From assembly GCF_021129195.1 (NCBI RefSeq), contig NZ_JAJOHW010000077.1:1-38267 (forward strand): DNA of 38,267 bases, written 5' to 3'. Positions 8,726 to 15,952 of the stretch are shown here, piece after piece. Position numbers and translations under genes: made by a program. Each line of letters opens with the position of its first letter. The first letter of the stretch is position 1. The notes beneath the pieces are model-generated. The model did no database searches. It had not been told where the DNA came from and saw only the letters and a list, made by a program, of their open reading frames with translations. Source of the stretch: Chromobacterium aquaticum. Its GTDB lineage: Bacteria > Pseudomonadota > Gammaproteobacteria > Burkholderiales > Chromobacteriaceae.

Positions 8726-10105
8726 ATGCCAGACTCTCCCACTGCCAGACAAGTCCGCAGCCGCGTTCAGCGCCGCCTGCGCTACCTCTACTTGTCCGCA
8801 GTACTGTGGCGCCGCCACATCCCGATCTGGACCGCCGCGATACTGATAGGCCTGATGGCCAGCGTCTTCGCCAACGGCAGCCATCTGTCGCACGCCATCT
8901 TCACCCGCATCTACGACAATTCGCCGTACTGGAGCCTGCTGATCACCCCGGCCGGCCTGGCGCTGGCCATCTGGCTGATGCGCCATTACTTCCCCGGCTC
9001 CGCCGGCGGCGGCATCCCGCAATCCATCGCCGCGCTGGAAGGCGGCATGCAGGCGCTGCGCGAACGCATCCTGACCATACGCGCCGCCATAGGCAAAATG
9101 CTGCTGACCCTGATAGGCATCAGCTCCGGCGCCACCTTCGGCTATGAAGGCCCCATCGTGCAAGTGGGCGCGGCGATCAAGTATTCGCTGAACCGCCACG
9201 CGGCGCTGCGCCACGAGGGCGCGGCGCGCAGCTTCATCCTGGCCGGCGGCGCCGCCGGCGTGGCCGCCGCCTTCAACGCGCCGCTGGCCGGCATCGTGTT
9301 CGCCATCGAGGAAATGGGCCGCACCTTCGACCTGCGCGCCAGTTCCACCATCCTGCTATCGGTGATCGTGTCCGGCCTCACCGCCACCGCCATCCTCGGC
9401 AATTACAGCTATTTCGGCATGGTGTCGGTGAATATGGAGCTGGAACAGTCCTGGCTGGCGATTCCGGTCTGCGGCGTCATCGGCGGCCTGCTCGGCGGCG
9501 TCTGCTGCCGCATCATGCTGGCGCTGACCCAGCGCCTGCCCGGCCCGCTGCACGGCTGGCGCCAGCAAAAACCGGTGCTGTTCGCCGCCGGCTGCGGCCT
9601 GGCGCTGGCGGTGATAGGCATCGCCAGCGACGGCATCACCTTCGGCACCGGCTATTTCCGCGCCCGTGAAATCATCGAGGGCAGCGGCGCCGGCATGCAG
9701 GGCTACGGCCTGCTCAAGCTGCTCAGCATGTTCATCAGCTTCATCAGCGCGGTGCCCGGCGGCATGTTCGCGCCCTCGCTGGCGGTGGGCGCCGGCTTCG
9801 GCCTGAACATGGCCAATCTGCTGCCCTTCCTGCCGCAGACCTTGATCGTGCTGTTGGGCATGGTGGGCTTTTTCGCCGGCATGACCCGCGCGCCGATGAC
9901 CGGCTTCATCATCGTGATGGAAATGACCGACTCCTCGGCGATGATCATTCCGCTGATGGCCACCGCGCTGCTGGCGTCCAATGTGTCGCGGCTGATCACC
10001 CGCCGCGCGCTGTACGACGGCCAGGTGCACATCTTCCTGCGCCAGTGGCACGCGAACCAGCCGCAAGCGGTCAAGCAAATTGACCCGCGCGCGGACGAAA
10101 AGTAG
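8726..10105 (+). CDS. CLC-family chloride channel / H+-Cl- antiporter
   Basis: The 459-aa inner-membrane protein has about ten to twelve hydrophobic segments in the CLC repeat pattern. The anion-pathway signatures are present in variant form: GGGIPQ (usually GSGIPE), GYEGPIVQVGA (usually GREGP, retaining the gating glutamate) and GGMFAPSLAVGAGFG. A second glutamate pair in FAIEEM matches the internal proton glutamate of E. coli ClcA, so a proton-coupled exchanger is more likely than a simple channel. The central serine of GSGIP is replaced by glycine. There are no CBS domains. It is monocistronic, with its own candidate promoter and a MITE 39 bp after the stop. The start MPDSPTARQVRSR is the only ATG that keeps the whole first helix. 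Confidence 0.88.
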   Translation: MPDSPTARQVRSRVQRRLRYLYLSAVLWRRHIPIWTAAILIGLMASVFANGSHLSHAIFTRIYDNSPYWSLLITPAGLALAIWLMRHYFPGSAGGGIPQSIAALEGGMQALRERILTIRAAIGKMLLTLIGISSGATFGYEGPIVQVGAAIKYSLNRHAALRHEGAARSFILAGGAAGVAAAFNAPLAGIVFAIEEMGRTFDLRASSTILLSVIVSGLTATAILGNYSYFGMVSVNMELEQSWLAIPVCGVIGGLLGGVCCRIMLALTQRLPGPLHGWRQQKPVLFAAGCGLALAVIGIASDGITFGTGYFRAREIIEGSGAGMQGYGLLKLLSMFISFISAVPGGMFAPSLAVGAGFGLNMANLLPFLPQTLIVLLGMVGFFAGMTRAPMTGFIIVMEMTDSSAMIIPLMATALLASNVSRLITRRALYDGQVHIFLRQWHANQPQAVKQIDPRADEK

Positions 10106-10144
10106 AATAACCCATTGAAACGCTCGGGTATTCCGCCGCTATCA

Positions 10145-10290
10145 GAGCCTGTTCAAAGTCTCGTGAGCAAAGGCGAGACAAGGCGAAAACGGCTGAAGAA
10201 GCGGAATGTACAAGTGGTACACGAGCATTCTGAAGCCGGTACTCATCGTGCCATGTCTCTACCGAAGCGCAGCAGACTTTGAACAGGCTC
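10145..10290 (-). mobile_element. MITE copy 1 (IS5/IS1031-like ends, TCA duplication)
   Basis: This 146-bp non-coding element has perfect terminal inverted repeats: GAGCCTGTTCAAAGTCT at the left and its exact complement at the right. It is flanked on both sides by TCA (10142-10144 and 10291-10293), a 3-bp target duplication. The core is in reverse orientation relative to copy 2 and contains the central palindrome TGTAC-n5-GTACA. It occupies most of the gap between the CLC gene and grxD and ends 48 bp before the grxD start, so grxD transcription must begin in it or close to it. Confidence 0.85.
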
Positions 10291-10338
10291 TCAGGCGCAA
10301 ACCCGCAGCCAGATTAACAATCCCAGCAAGGACCATAG

Positions 10339-10650
10339 ATGAGCGCGCAACAAACCATCCAGCAAACCGTGACCGACAACCCGGTGGTGCTGTTCATGAA
10401 GGGCTCGGCCCAATTCCCGCAATGCGGTTTTTCCTCCCGCGCGGTGCAGATTCTCAAGGCCTGTGGCCTGGAACAGTTCGTCACCGTGGACGTGCTGCAG
10501 GACGCAGACATCCGCCAGGGCATCAAGGACTTCTCCAACTGGCCGACCATTCCGCAGCTGTATGTGAAGGGCGAATTCGTCGGCGGCTCCGACATCATGT
10601 ATGAAATGTTCCAGAACGGCGAACTGCAGGAATTGCTGAAAGACCTGTGA
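10339..10650 (+). CDS. grxD: Monothiol glutaredoxin (Grx4 type)
   Basis: The 103-aa cytosolic protein has the monothiol active site CGFS (residues 29-32), the [19 protein letters not shown] glutathione-binding segment and full family length. Grx4 proteins bind a glutathione-ligated [2Fe-2S] cluster as a dimer or with BolA and serve iron-sulphur delivery. The ATG at 10339 has AAGGA just upstream. The gene stands alone, with a MITE upstream and a strong terminator 14 bp downstream. Confidence 0.95.
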   Translation: MSAQQTIQQTVTDNPVVLFMKGSAQFPQCGFSSRAVQILKACGLEQFVTVDVLQDADIRQGIKDFSNWPTIPQLYVKGEFVGGSDIMYEMFQNGELQELLKDL

Positions 10651-10664
10651 TTCAGCGCTCCGCC

Positions 10665-10697
10665 AAGGTCCCGGCTCCGGCCGGGACCTTTATTTTT
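10665..10697 (+). terminator. Intrinsic terminator of grxD
   Basis: AAGGTCCCGGC (10665-10675) pairs perfectly with GCCGGGACCTT (10680-10690) around a TCCG loop, followed by TTATTTTT. Confidence 0.88.
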
Positions 10698-10773
10698 GCC
10701 ACGGCATTTCGCGTTTCGAAAACATTAAGCATGTCATACAATCAGGGTGATAACCGCGCTCCCTAGTCAACTC

Positions 10774-11586
10774 ATGCCGACACATCAGGACCACTCCCCC
10801 GCCTCCGCACCCGCCAACGCCATGCCGATAGAAGAAATCTGGCGCGCCTTGGTCAACGATCAGCTCATTCCCTGGTTCCAGCCCATAGTCGATATCGCCA
10901 GCCGCAAGGTGATCGCGGCCGAAGCGCTGGCGCGCTGGCAACACCCGGCGCTGGGCGTGCTGTCGCCGGTCAGCTTTGTGCCGGCGATGGAAGAGCGCGG
11001 CATGATACGCGAGCTGACCGAACTGATACTGGAGAAATCGCTGTACGCCTGCAGCGACTGGCAGGAGCGCGGCCACGACATCCCGGTCAGCATCAACCTG
11101 ACCTCGATGTCGCTGGACGATGACAGCTTGTGCGATCAACTGCAGCAGAAAGTGCGCATCCTGGGACTGGAGCCGGCCAAGCTGACGCTGGAGTTTTCCG
11201 AATCCACGCTGCGCCAGCACTGGCTCAAGGCCGACGCCAAGCTGGCCCAGCTGCGCGCGGCCGGTTTCGGCACCGGCATAGACGAATTCGGCATCGGCGT
11301 CACCCTGACCGACAAGCTGCTGAGCAGCCATTTCAGCATGCTGAAGGTGGATCGCGCCTTCGTGCAGGGCGTCAACGCCAATCAGCATCTGCAAGCCATA
11401 TTGCGCGAGGACATCAGCCTGGCCAAGGCCGCCGGCCTCACCACCGTGGCCATAGGCGTGGAGGACAGCGCTGACCTGGCCACGCTGACCGAGCTGGGCT
11501 GCGACGCGGTACAGGGCTATATCTGCAGCGCGCCCTGCGCCGCCGCGGAATTCTTACAGTGGATTTCGGAATGGGAAAAGGGGTAA
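10774..11586 (+). CDS. EAL-domain protein with altered catalytic motifs
   Basis: This is a stand-alone EAL domain, about 270 aa from the ATG at 10774; a GTG at 10747 would add nine residues, and neither start has a clear ribosome site. EAL domains degrade or bind cyclic di-GMP. Present are the EAL signature (AAEALARW), the asparagine in SINLTS, a glutamate in LEFSES, the lysine in LKVDRAFV, and the late VED and GCDAVQGY motifs. The metal/loop-6 motif, normally [10 protein letters not shown], reads DEFGIGVTLTDK, so the second aspartate is glutamate and the loop is degenerate. Activity may be low, or the protein may be a sensor. There is no transmembrane helix or GGDEF domain. It lies between grxD and upp and shows no operon link to either. 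Confidence 0.85.
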   Translation: MPTHQDHSPASAPANAMPIEEIWRALVNDQLIPWFQPIVDIASRKVIAAEALARWQHPALGVLSPVSFVPAMEERGMIRELTELILEKSLYACSDWQERGHDIPVSINLTSMSLDDDSLCDQLQQKVRILGLEPAKLTLEFSESTLRQHWLKADAKLAQLRAAGFGTGIDEFGIGVTLTDKLLSSHFSMLKVDRAFVQGVNANQHLQAILREDISLAKAAGLTTVAIGVEDSADLATLTELGCDAVQGYICSAPCAAAEFLQWISEWEKG

Positions 11587-11616
11587 AATACCGCCCCATA
11601 CCAAATACCCCGCACT

Positions 11617-11643
11617 GGCAGCCCGATAGCAATGAAGGCTGCC
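11617..11643 (+). promoter_or_regulatory. First hairpin in the upp leader
   Basis: GGCAGCC (11617-11623) and GGCTGCC (11637-11643) form a 7-bp stem upstream of the larger upp leader hairpin. With it, this makes a two-hairpin leader of the kind used in attenuation. The role is inferred. Confidence 0.35.
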
Positions 11644-11661
11644 GGTTTCATAATTAATACC

Positions 11662-11704
11662 AAGAGCTGCTTTCGGCGCGCCCGCGCCGAAAGCAGCTCT
11701 TTGC
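11662..11704 (+). terminator. Long perfect hairpin in the upp leader (terminator or attenuator)
   Basis: AGAGCTGCTTTCGGCG (11663-11678) pairs perfectly with its complement at 11685-11700 around a 6-nt loop. One more A-T pair extends it and TTTG follows. It ends about 20 bp before the upp start. It either ends the EAL transcript or attenuates upp; the short T-run leaves both open. Confidence 0.6.
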
Positions 11705-11723
11705 CAAGGTATGGGAACGTCTC

Positions 11724-12356
11724 ATGAACATCACCGTCGTCCAGCACCCGCTGGTGCAACACAAACTCGGCCTGCTGCGCGAAGCCGATACCAGCACCAT
11801 GAAATTCCGCCAGCTGACCCAGGAACTGGCGCGCCTGCTCGCCTATGAAGCCACCCGCGACTTCGAACTGGAAAGCGTCACCATAGATGGCTGGTGCGGC
11901 AAGATCGACGTCCAGCAGATCAAGGGCAAGAAAGTCACCGTGGTCCCCATCCTGCGCGCCGGCATCGGCATGCTGGACGGCGTGCTCGACCTGGTGCCCT
12001 CGGCCAAGATCAGCGTGGTCGGCCTGGCCCGCAACGAAGAAACGCTGGAACCGGTGTCCTACTTCGAGAAATTCGTCGGCAATCTGGACGAGCGCATCGC
12101 CATCATCATCGACCCGATGCTGGCCACCGGTGGCTCCCTGGTCGCCACCATAGACCTGCTCAAGCGCAATGGCTGCAAGCAGATCAAGGCGGTGGTGATG
12201 GTGGCCGCGCCCGAAGGCGTGAAGATCGTCAACGACGCCCACCCGGACGTGCAGATCTACGCGGCCTCGCTCGACAGCCACCTGAACGAGCACGGCTACA
12301 TCATCCCCGGCCTCGGCGACGCCGGCGACAAGATCTTCGGCACCAAGCAAGCCTGA
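11724..12356 (+). CDS. upp: Uracil phosphoribosyltransferase
   Basis: Upp converts uracil and PRPP to UMP, the salvage step paired with uracil uptake. The 210-aa product has normal family length. It has the PRPP loop DPMLATGGS at 130-138, PILRAGIGM near 75-83 and the C-terminal uracil-binding [12 protein letters not shown]. The ATG at 11724 is preceded by a leader with two hairpins. uraA follows after a terminator, so the two form a salvage pair that may be read through. Confidence 0.96.
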   Translation: MNITVVQHPLVQHKLGLLREADTSTMKFRQLTQELARLLAYEATRDFELESVTIDGWCGKIDVQQIKGKKVTVVPILRAGIGMLDGVLDLVPSAKISVVGLARNEETLEPVSYFEKFVGNLDERIAIIIDPMLATGGSLVATIDLLKRNGCKQIKAVVMVAAPEGVKIVNDAHPDVQIYAASLDSHLNEHGYIIPGLGDAGDKIFGTKQA

Positions 12357-12370
12357 TCATGAGCCCATCC

Positions 12371-12408
12371 AGCGCCGCTGCTCCCATTACCGGAAGCGGC
12401 GCTTTTTT
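12371..12408 (+). terminator. Intrinsic terminator between upp and uraA
   Basis: AGCGCCGCT (12371-12379) pairs with AGCGGCGCT (12395-12403), followed by a run of six T. Since uraA begins 63 bp later, this can reduce but need not abolish read-through. Confidence 0.82.
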
Positions 12409-12471
12409 GCGCCCGCGCGCAAGCCGCCGCACCCCAAAAAAACCAATAGAAACGACCAGAGGAAATCTCGC

Positions 12472-13716
12472 ATGTTCCAACAACTGAAACTGGCCGTGTC
12501 CGGCGCCCAGATCCTGTTCGTCGCCTTCGGCGCGCTGGTGCTGGTGCCGCTGCTGACCGGCCTCAATCCGGCGATGGCGCTGCTGGGCGCCGGCGTCGGC
12601 ACCCTGCTGTTCCAGCTATGCACCCGTCGCCAGGTACCCATCTTCCTGGGCTCCTCCTTCGCCTTCATCGGCCCCATCATCTATTCGATGCACACCTGGG
12701 GCCAGGGCGCGACGCTGTTCGGCCTGTTCTGCGCCGGCTTCATGTACTTCCTGTTCGCGGCCGTGGTCCGCTGGCGCGGCATAGACTTCGTCAACCGGCT
12801 GCTGCCGCCGGTGGTGATAGGCCCGGTGATCATGATCATCGGCCTGTCGGTGGCCACCGCCGCATCCGGCATGGCGATGGGCCTGGCCGGCGGCAAGCAG
12901 GCGACGCCTTATGGCGTGTCGATGCTGCTGGCGGCGATCTCGCTGAGCACCACCATCGTGGTCTCCATCTTCGCGCGCGGCCTGTTCAAACTGGTGCCCA
13001 TTCTGGCCGGCGTCATCGTCGGCTATATCGCCGCCGCGCTGTTCGGCGTGGTGGACTTCGCCAAGCTGGCCGCCGCGCCGTGGTTCGCGATGCCGGCCTT
13101 CCACAGCCCGGAAGTCAACTGGGCGGCCGCGCTGTTCATGCTGCCGGTGGCCATTGCGCCGGCCATCGAGCACATCGGCGGCGTGATGGCGATAGGCGGC
13201 GTCACCGGCAAGGACTACACCAAGTCGCCGGGCTTGCACCGCACCCTGGCCGGCGACGGCCTGGGCGTCTGCGTGGCCGGCCTGATCGGCGGCCCGCCGG
13301 TGACCACTTACGCCGAAGTGACCGGCGCGGTAATGATCACCCGCAACTTCAACCCGGTCACCATGACCTGGGCCGCGCTGTTCGCGATCGCCATGGCCTT
13401 CTTCGGCAAGTTCAACGCGCTGCTGCAATCCATCCCGCTGCCGGTGATGGGCGGCATCATGGTGCTCTTGTTCGGCACTATCGCCTCCATCGGCCTGAAA
13501 ACCCTGATCGAGGCCAAGGTGGACCTGATGGAACCGCGCAATCTGGTGATCATCTCGGTAGTGCTCACCGCCGGCATCGGCGGACTCAGTCTGAGGCTGG
13601 GCGATTTCGAACTGGCCGGCGTCGGCCTGTGCTCGCTGCTGGCCATCGTGCTGAACCTGCTGCTGCCCAAGCGCGCCGCCAGCCATGACGGCATCGTCGA
13701 GGGCCAGGACGTGTAA
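12472..13716 (+). CDS. uraA: Uracil permease (NCS2 family)
   Basis: UraA imports uracil with protons across the inner membrane and supplies Upp. The 414-aa protein has the NCS2 pattern of hydrophobic helices. The two substrate/proton glutamates appear in IAPAIEHIGG and in GGPPVTTYAEVTGAV. The ATG at 12472 has AGAGGA eight bases upstream. Its TAA stop (13714-13716) is also the left copy of the 3-bp target duplication of a MITE, so the element inserted exactly at the stop and preserved it. The original terminator now lies beyond the MITE at 13886. Confidence 0.94.
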   Translation: MFQQLKLAVSGAQILFVAFGALVLVPLLTGLNPAMALLGAGVGTLLFQLCTRRQVPIFLGSSFAFIGPIIYSMHTWGQGATLFGLFCAGFMYFLFAAVVRWRGIDFVNRLLPPVVIGPVIMIIGLSVATAASGMAMGLAGGKQATPYGVSMLLAAISLSTTIVVSIFARGLFKLVPILAGVIVGYIAAALFGVVDFAKLAAAPWFAMPAFHSPEVNWAAALFMLPVAIAPAIEHIGGVMAIGGVTGKDYTKSPGLHRTLAGDGLGVCVAGLIGGPPVTTYAEVTGAVMITRNFNPVTMTWAALFAIAMAFFGKFNALLQSIPLPVMGGIMVLLFGTIASIGLKTLIEAKVDLMEPRNLVIISVVLTAGIGGLSLRLGDFELAGVGLCSLLAIVLNLLLPKRAASHDGIVEGQDV

Positions 13717-13856
13717 GAGCCTGTTTACGATCTGCTGCGCTTCCGCGATACGGCGTTGGAAATGACCTCAGAATGCTCATGTACCGTATGTACATTCCGC
13801 TTTTTCGCTCGTTTTCGCCTTATCTCGCCTTAGCTCGCGAGATCGTAAACAGGCTC
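13717..13856 (+). mobile_element. MITE copy 2 (TAA duplication, at the uraA stop codon)
   Basis: This 140-bp element has perfect terminal repeats GAGCCTGTTTACGATCT and complement, and TAA duplications at 13714-13716 and 13857-13859. It is non-coding. The central palindrome TGTAC-cgtat-GTACA is at 13780-13794. This is the best-preserved copy of the TTTACGATCT end subtype and serves as the reference orientation. Transcription of uraA passes through it, so its ends can fold together in the mRNA 3' region. Confidence 0.87.
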
Positions 13857-13885
13857 TAAGAACCCGCTCGCAATTGAGCCCATCC

Positions 13886-13915
13886 AGCCGGCGCCCTCGC
13901 GGACGCCGGCTTTTT
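13886..13915 (+). terminator. Intrinsic terminator downstream of uraA
   Basis: AGCCGGCG (13886-13893) pairs with CGCCGGCT (13904-13911), followed by five T. It ends at the stop of the convergent LysR gene and was probably the original uraA terminator before the MITE inserted. Confidence 0.78.
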
Positions 13916-14814
13916 CACGGCCTCAGCTCACCCGCCTCCACCGCCCGTTCCAGCCGCTGGATGAACCACTGCAAAGCCTTGCCCGGCTGCGCCTGCTTCC
14001 AGGCGAAACACATCTGGTGGTCCGGGCTATCCTCCGCCACCTCCTTGGCCACCAGTTCACCGCTGGCCAGATAAGGGCCCACCATGGAACGCGGCAGATA
14101 GCCGCTACCCAGGCCGGCCAGGATCACGTCCAGCTTGGCGCGGCTGCTGTGCACGGTCAGCACCTCCTGTCCATCCAGCAAACCGCCGGTGCGCGGCTGC
14201 AAGCGCCGCGAGGTGTCGCCTATCGCCACCGCGCGGTGCTGACGCAGCACATGCGGCGGCAAGGGCTTGTCCTCCGTCGTCAGCGGATGGCCGGCGGCCA
14301 CCACCAGCACGAAATCATAGCTGCCTATGGTGCGGGTGAAATAATCGCCGGGCGGCGGCATATTGGGCGCGCCTATCACCAGGTCGGCGCGGTCGTCGTA
14401 CAAGGCGTCCCAAGTGCCGCCGAAAATCTCACTGCGGAAAATCAGCCGCGTCGCCGAGGCCAGTTGATCGAATTCCGCGATCAAGGGAATCACCTGGGCG
14501 AAGTCCACCAGATCGCCGATCACGATGCGCAACTGGTGCTCCCAGCCCTGAGCCTGCTTGCTGACGCGCAGTTCCAGCTGGCGCGCCGCGTCCAGCAAAT
14601 GACGGCCGTCTCGCAGCAGGCGCTCGCCGGCCGGCGTCAGCCGGGCGCGGTGGCCGCTGCGATCGTAGATCTGCACGCCCAGGCTCTGCTCCAGTTTCTG
14701 CACGGTATAGGTAACCGCTGACGGCACCCGGAACAAGGCGTCCGCGGCGGCGGCGAAGCTGCCGTGGTTGTCGATGGCGTCCAGCACCAGCAAAGCGTCG
14801 AGTGATAGTTTCAT
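13915..14814 (-). CDS. LysR-family transcriptional regulator
   Basis: This is a 299-aa LysR-type regulator from the ATG at 14814 (MKLSLDALLVLDAIDNHGSF). An ATG at 14847 would add eleven residues without family similarity. The N-terminal winged helix-turn-helix (about 1-60) has the usual SFAAAADALFRVPSAVTYTVQKLEQ pattern in two parts. The C-terminal effector domain (about 90-290) has the periplasmic-binding-like fold. It is divergent from the four-gene small-exported-protein array, the usual geometry for a LysR regulator and its target, so control of that array is plausible but unproven. Confidence 0.92.
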   Translation of the reverse strand: MKLSLDALLVLDAIDNHGSFAAAADALFRVPSAVTYTVQKLEQSLGVQIYDRSGHRARLTPAGERLLRDGRHLLDAARQLELRVSKQAQGWEHQLRIVIGDLVDFAQVIPLIAEFDQLASATRLIFRSEIFGGTWDALYDDRADLVIGAPNMPPPGDYFTRTIGSYDFVLVVAAGHPLTTEDKPLPPHVLRQHRAVAIGDTSRRLQPRTGGLLDGQEVLTVHSSRAKLDVILAGLGSGYLPRSMVGPYLASGELVAKEVAEDSPDHQMCFAWKQAQPGKALQWFIQRLERAVEAGELRP

Positions 14815-14888
14815 ATTCAAATTTACTGATGGTTCAGTGCAAATCATTCCGCTATCTGCGGCGACAAAACATCCTTAATATTCAGTCA

Positions 14889-14931
14889 CTAAGTCGCACA
14901 GCCCGCCAAACAAGGCGATGCGACCACTTAG
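14889..14931. promoter_or_regulatory. Inverted repeat between lysR and the small-protein array
   Basis: CTAAGTCGCA (14889-14898) is mirrored by TGCGACCACTTAG (14919-14931), an imperfect inverted repeat with a 2-nt bulge. It lies in the 194-bp divergent intergenic region, about 20 bp before a TAGCAT -10-like hexamer (14951-14956). It could be a LysR-type operator or a leader hairpin. Confidence 0.35.
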
Positions 14932-15008
14932 CGGCGAAGCGAGACGATTCTAGCATTTTGAACATCTTCTCCGCCGCCAAGCCACTCAATCACACAAGGA
15001 TTTTGACC

Positions 15009-15176
15009 ATGTTGAAGCACACCCTTATTGCCGCCCTGTCTTTGATCGTGTTGTCCGGCGCTGCCACCGCCGGCGGTGAAGGCGCCAGCAACGCCCGTGA
15101 AATGCGCGAGCGCATGCAGGCCCAGATCGCCGCCAAGCAGGCGCAAGCCCCGGCCCAGGCTCTGCAAGCCAAATAA
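15009..15176 (+). CDS. Small exported protein A of a four-gene paralogous array
   Basis: This 55-aa protein starts at the ATG at 15009 (MLKHTLIAALSL), with AAGGA about eight bases upstream. Residues 1-21 form a signal peptide ending SGAATA, with predicted cleavage before GGEG. The mature part is about 34 residues: a core GEGASNAREMRERMQAQ and an Ala/Gln/Pro tail. There are no cysteines. It is nearly identical to protein B in the signal peptide and core, so the pair arose by recent duplication. I do not recognise the family. The charged EMRERM stretch would form a helix; a periplasmic or secreted role is inferred only from the signal peptide. Confidence 0.8.
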   Translation: MLKHTLIAALSLIVLSGAATAGGEGASNAREMRERMQAQIAAKQAQAPAQALQAK

Positions 15177-15205
15177 GCGAACCTACACTTTACAAGGAAT
15201 TCCCC

Positions 15206-15370
15206 ATGCTGAAACAAACCGTAATCGCCGCCCTGTCCCTGATCGTGTTGTCCGGCGCCGCCACCGCCGGCGGCGAGGGCGCCAGCAATGCCCGTGAAAT
15301 GCGCGAGCGCATGCAGGCCCAGATCGCCGCCAAGCAGGCCCCGGCGCAAACCGCCCAAGCCGGCAAATAA
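15206..15370 (+). CDS. Small exported protein B of the paralogous array
   Basis: This 54-aa protein (MLKQTVIAALSL) starts 29 bp after protein A and has its own AAGGA site. The signal peptide and the mature core GEGASNAREMRERMQAQIAA match protein A almost residue for residue over about 45 positions, differing mainly in the C-terminal tail (PAQTAQAGK). At the DNA level the match is interrupted mostly at third codon positions, so the coding sequence is under selection. It is probably co-transcribed with A. The function is unknown. Confidence 0.8.
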   Translation: MLKQTVIAALSLIVLSGAATAGGEGASNAREMRERMQAQIAAKQAPAQTAQAGK

Positions 15371-15444
15371 GCACATTGTAAACGCGATCAAAACTCATTA
15401 GCACACCCGCACAATCGTTTACCGCACGGCGCCCAGGCCCGCCA

Positions 15445-15450
15445 TAGAAT
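15445..15450 (+). promoter_or_regulatory. Candidate -10 element for small exported protein C
   Basis: TAGAAT, 68 bp before the ATG at 15518. The same hexamer recurs before protein D (15834-15839) and in the rpsF promoter. No convincing -35 is visible. Confidence 0.3.
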
Positions 15451-15517
15451 ATCGACTCAAGCCCAAGCCGCCGCAAGCCGGCCCATGCGGGCAAGATCGT
15501 CGCGAAAGGAAACCATC

Positions 15518-15715
15518 ATGAAAAAAGCCATACTGAGCACGCTGTCCCTGCTGCTATTGTCCGGCGCCGCCATGGCCGGCGGCGAAGGCGCCAGCAATGC
15601 CCGCGAAATGCGCGCGCGCATGGATGCCCAGATCGCAGCCCAGCAGGCCGCTGTCCAGCAGGACAGCAAGCAACAAGCCAGCACCCAGCAGGACAACGCC
15701 GGCAGCAAGAGCTGA
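15518..15715 (+). CDS. Small exported protein C of the paralogous array
   Basis: This 65-aa protein starts at the ATG at 15518 (MKKAILSTLSLLLL), with GAAAGGA eight bases upstream. An in-frame ATG at 15485 lacks a good ribosome site and would spoil the signal peptide. The signal peptide ends SGAAMA. The mature core GEGASNAREMRARMDAQIAA is followed by a longer Gln/Ser/Asp-rich tail (about residues 45-65). It is more diverged than A and B, with a separate 147-bp upstream region and probably its own promoter. The function is unknown. Confidence 0.8.
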   Translation: MKKAILSTLSLLLLSGAAMAGGEGASNAREMRARMDAQIAAQQAAVQQDSKQQASTQQDNAGSKS

Positions 15716-15833
15716 GCCGATATCGCGCCCTTCCGCCGCTATCGCGGCGAAGGACCGCGCCGCCAAGCCTGGGCGGCACATATTCCTTAGCAAATTGCCA
15801 CCTGCTTTCAGCAGACAAGCCGTCGGCATTCAC

Positions 15834-15839
15834 TAGAAT
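15834..15839 (+). promoter_or_regulatory. Candidate -10 element for small exported protein D
   Basis: TAGAAT, 114 bp before the ATG at 15953. It sits at a similar place to the hexamer before protein C, in the 237-bp C-D gap. A perfect 14-bp palindrome ACCGGTCGACCGGT (15915-15928) lies between this site and the ribosome site. Confidence 0.3.
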
Positions 15840-15952
15840 TCAAGAGCAAAACCAGCCGTCATCGCGGCGGGCTTTGCCAGGCCCGCAGCCGACCCCGTCG
15901 ACGCTCAGCGCCGCACCGGTCGACCGGTCAATCTGTCATGAAAGGAAACATC

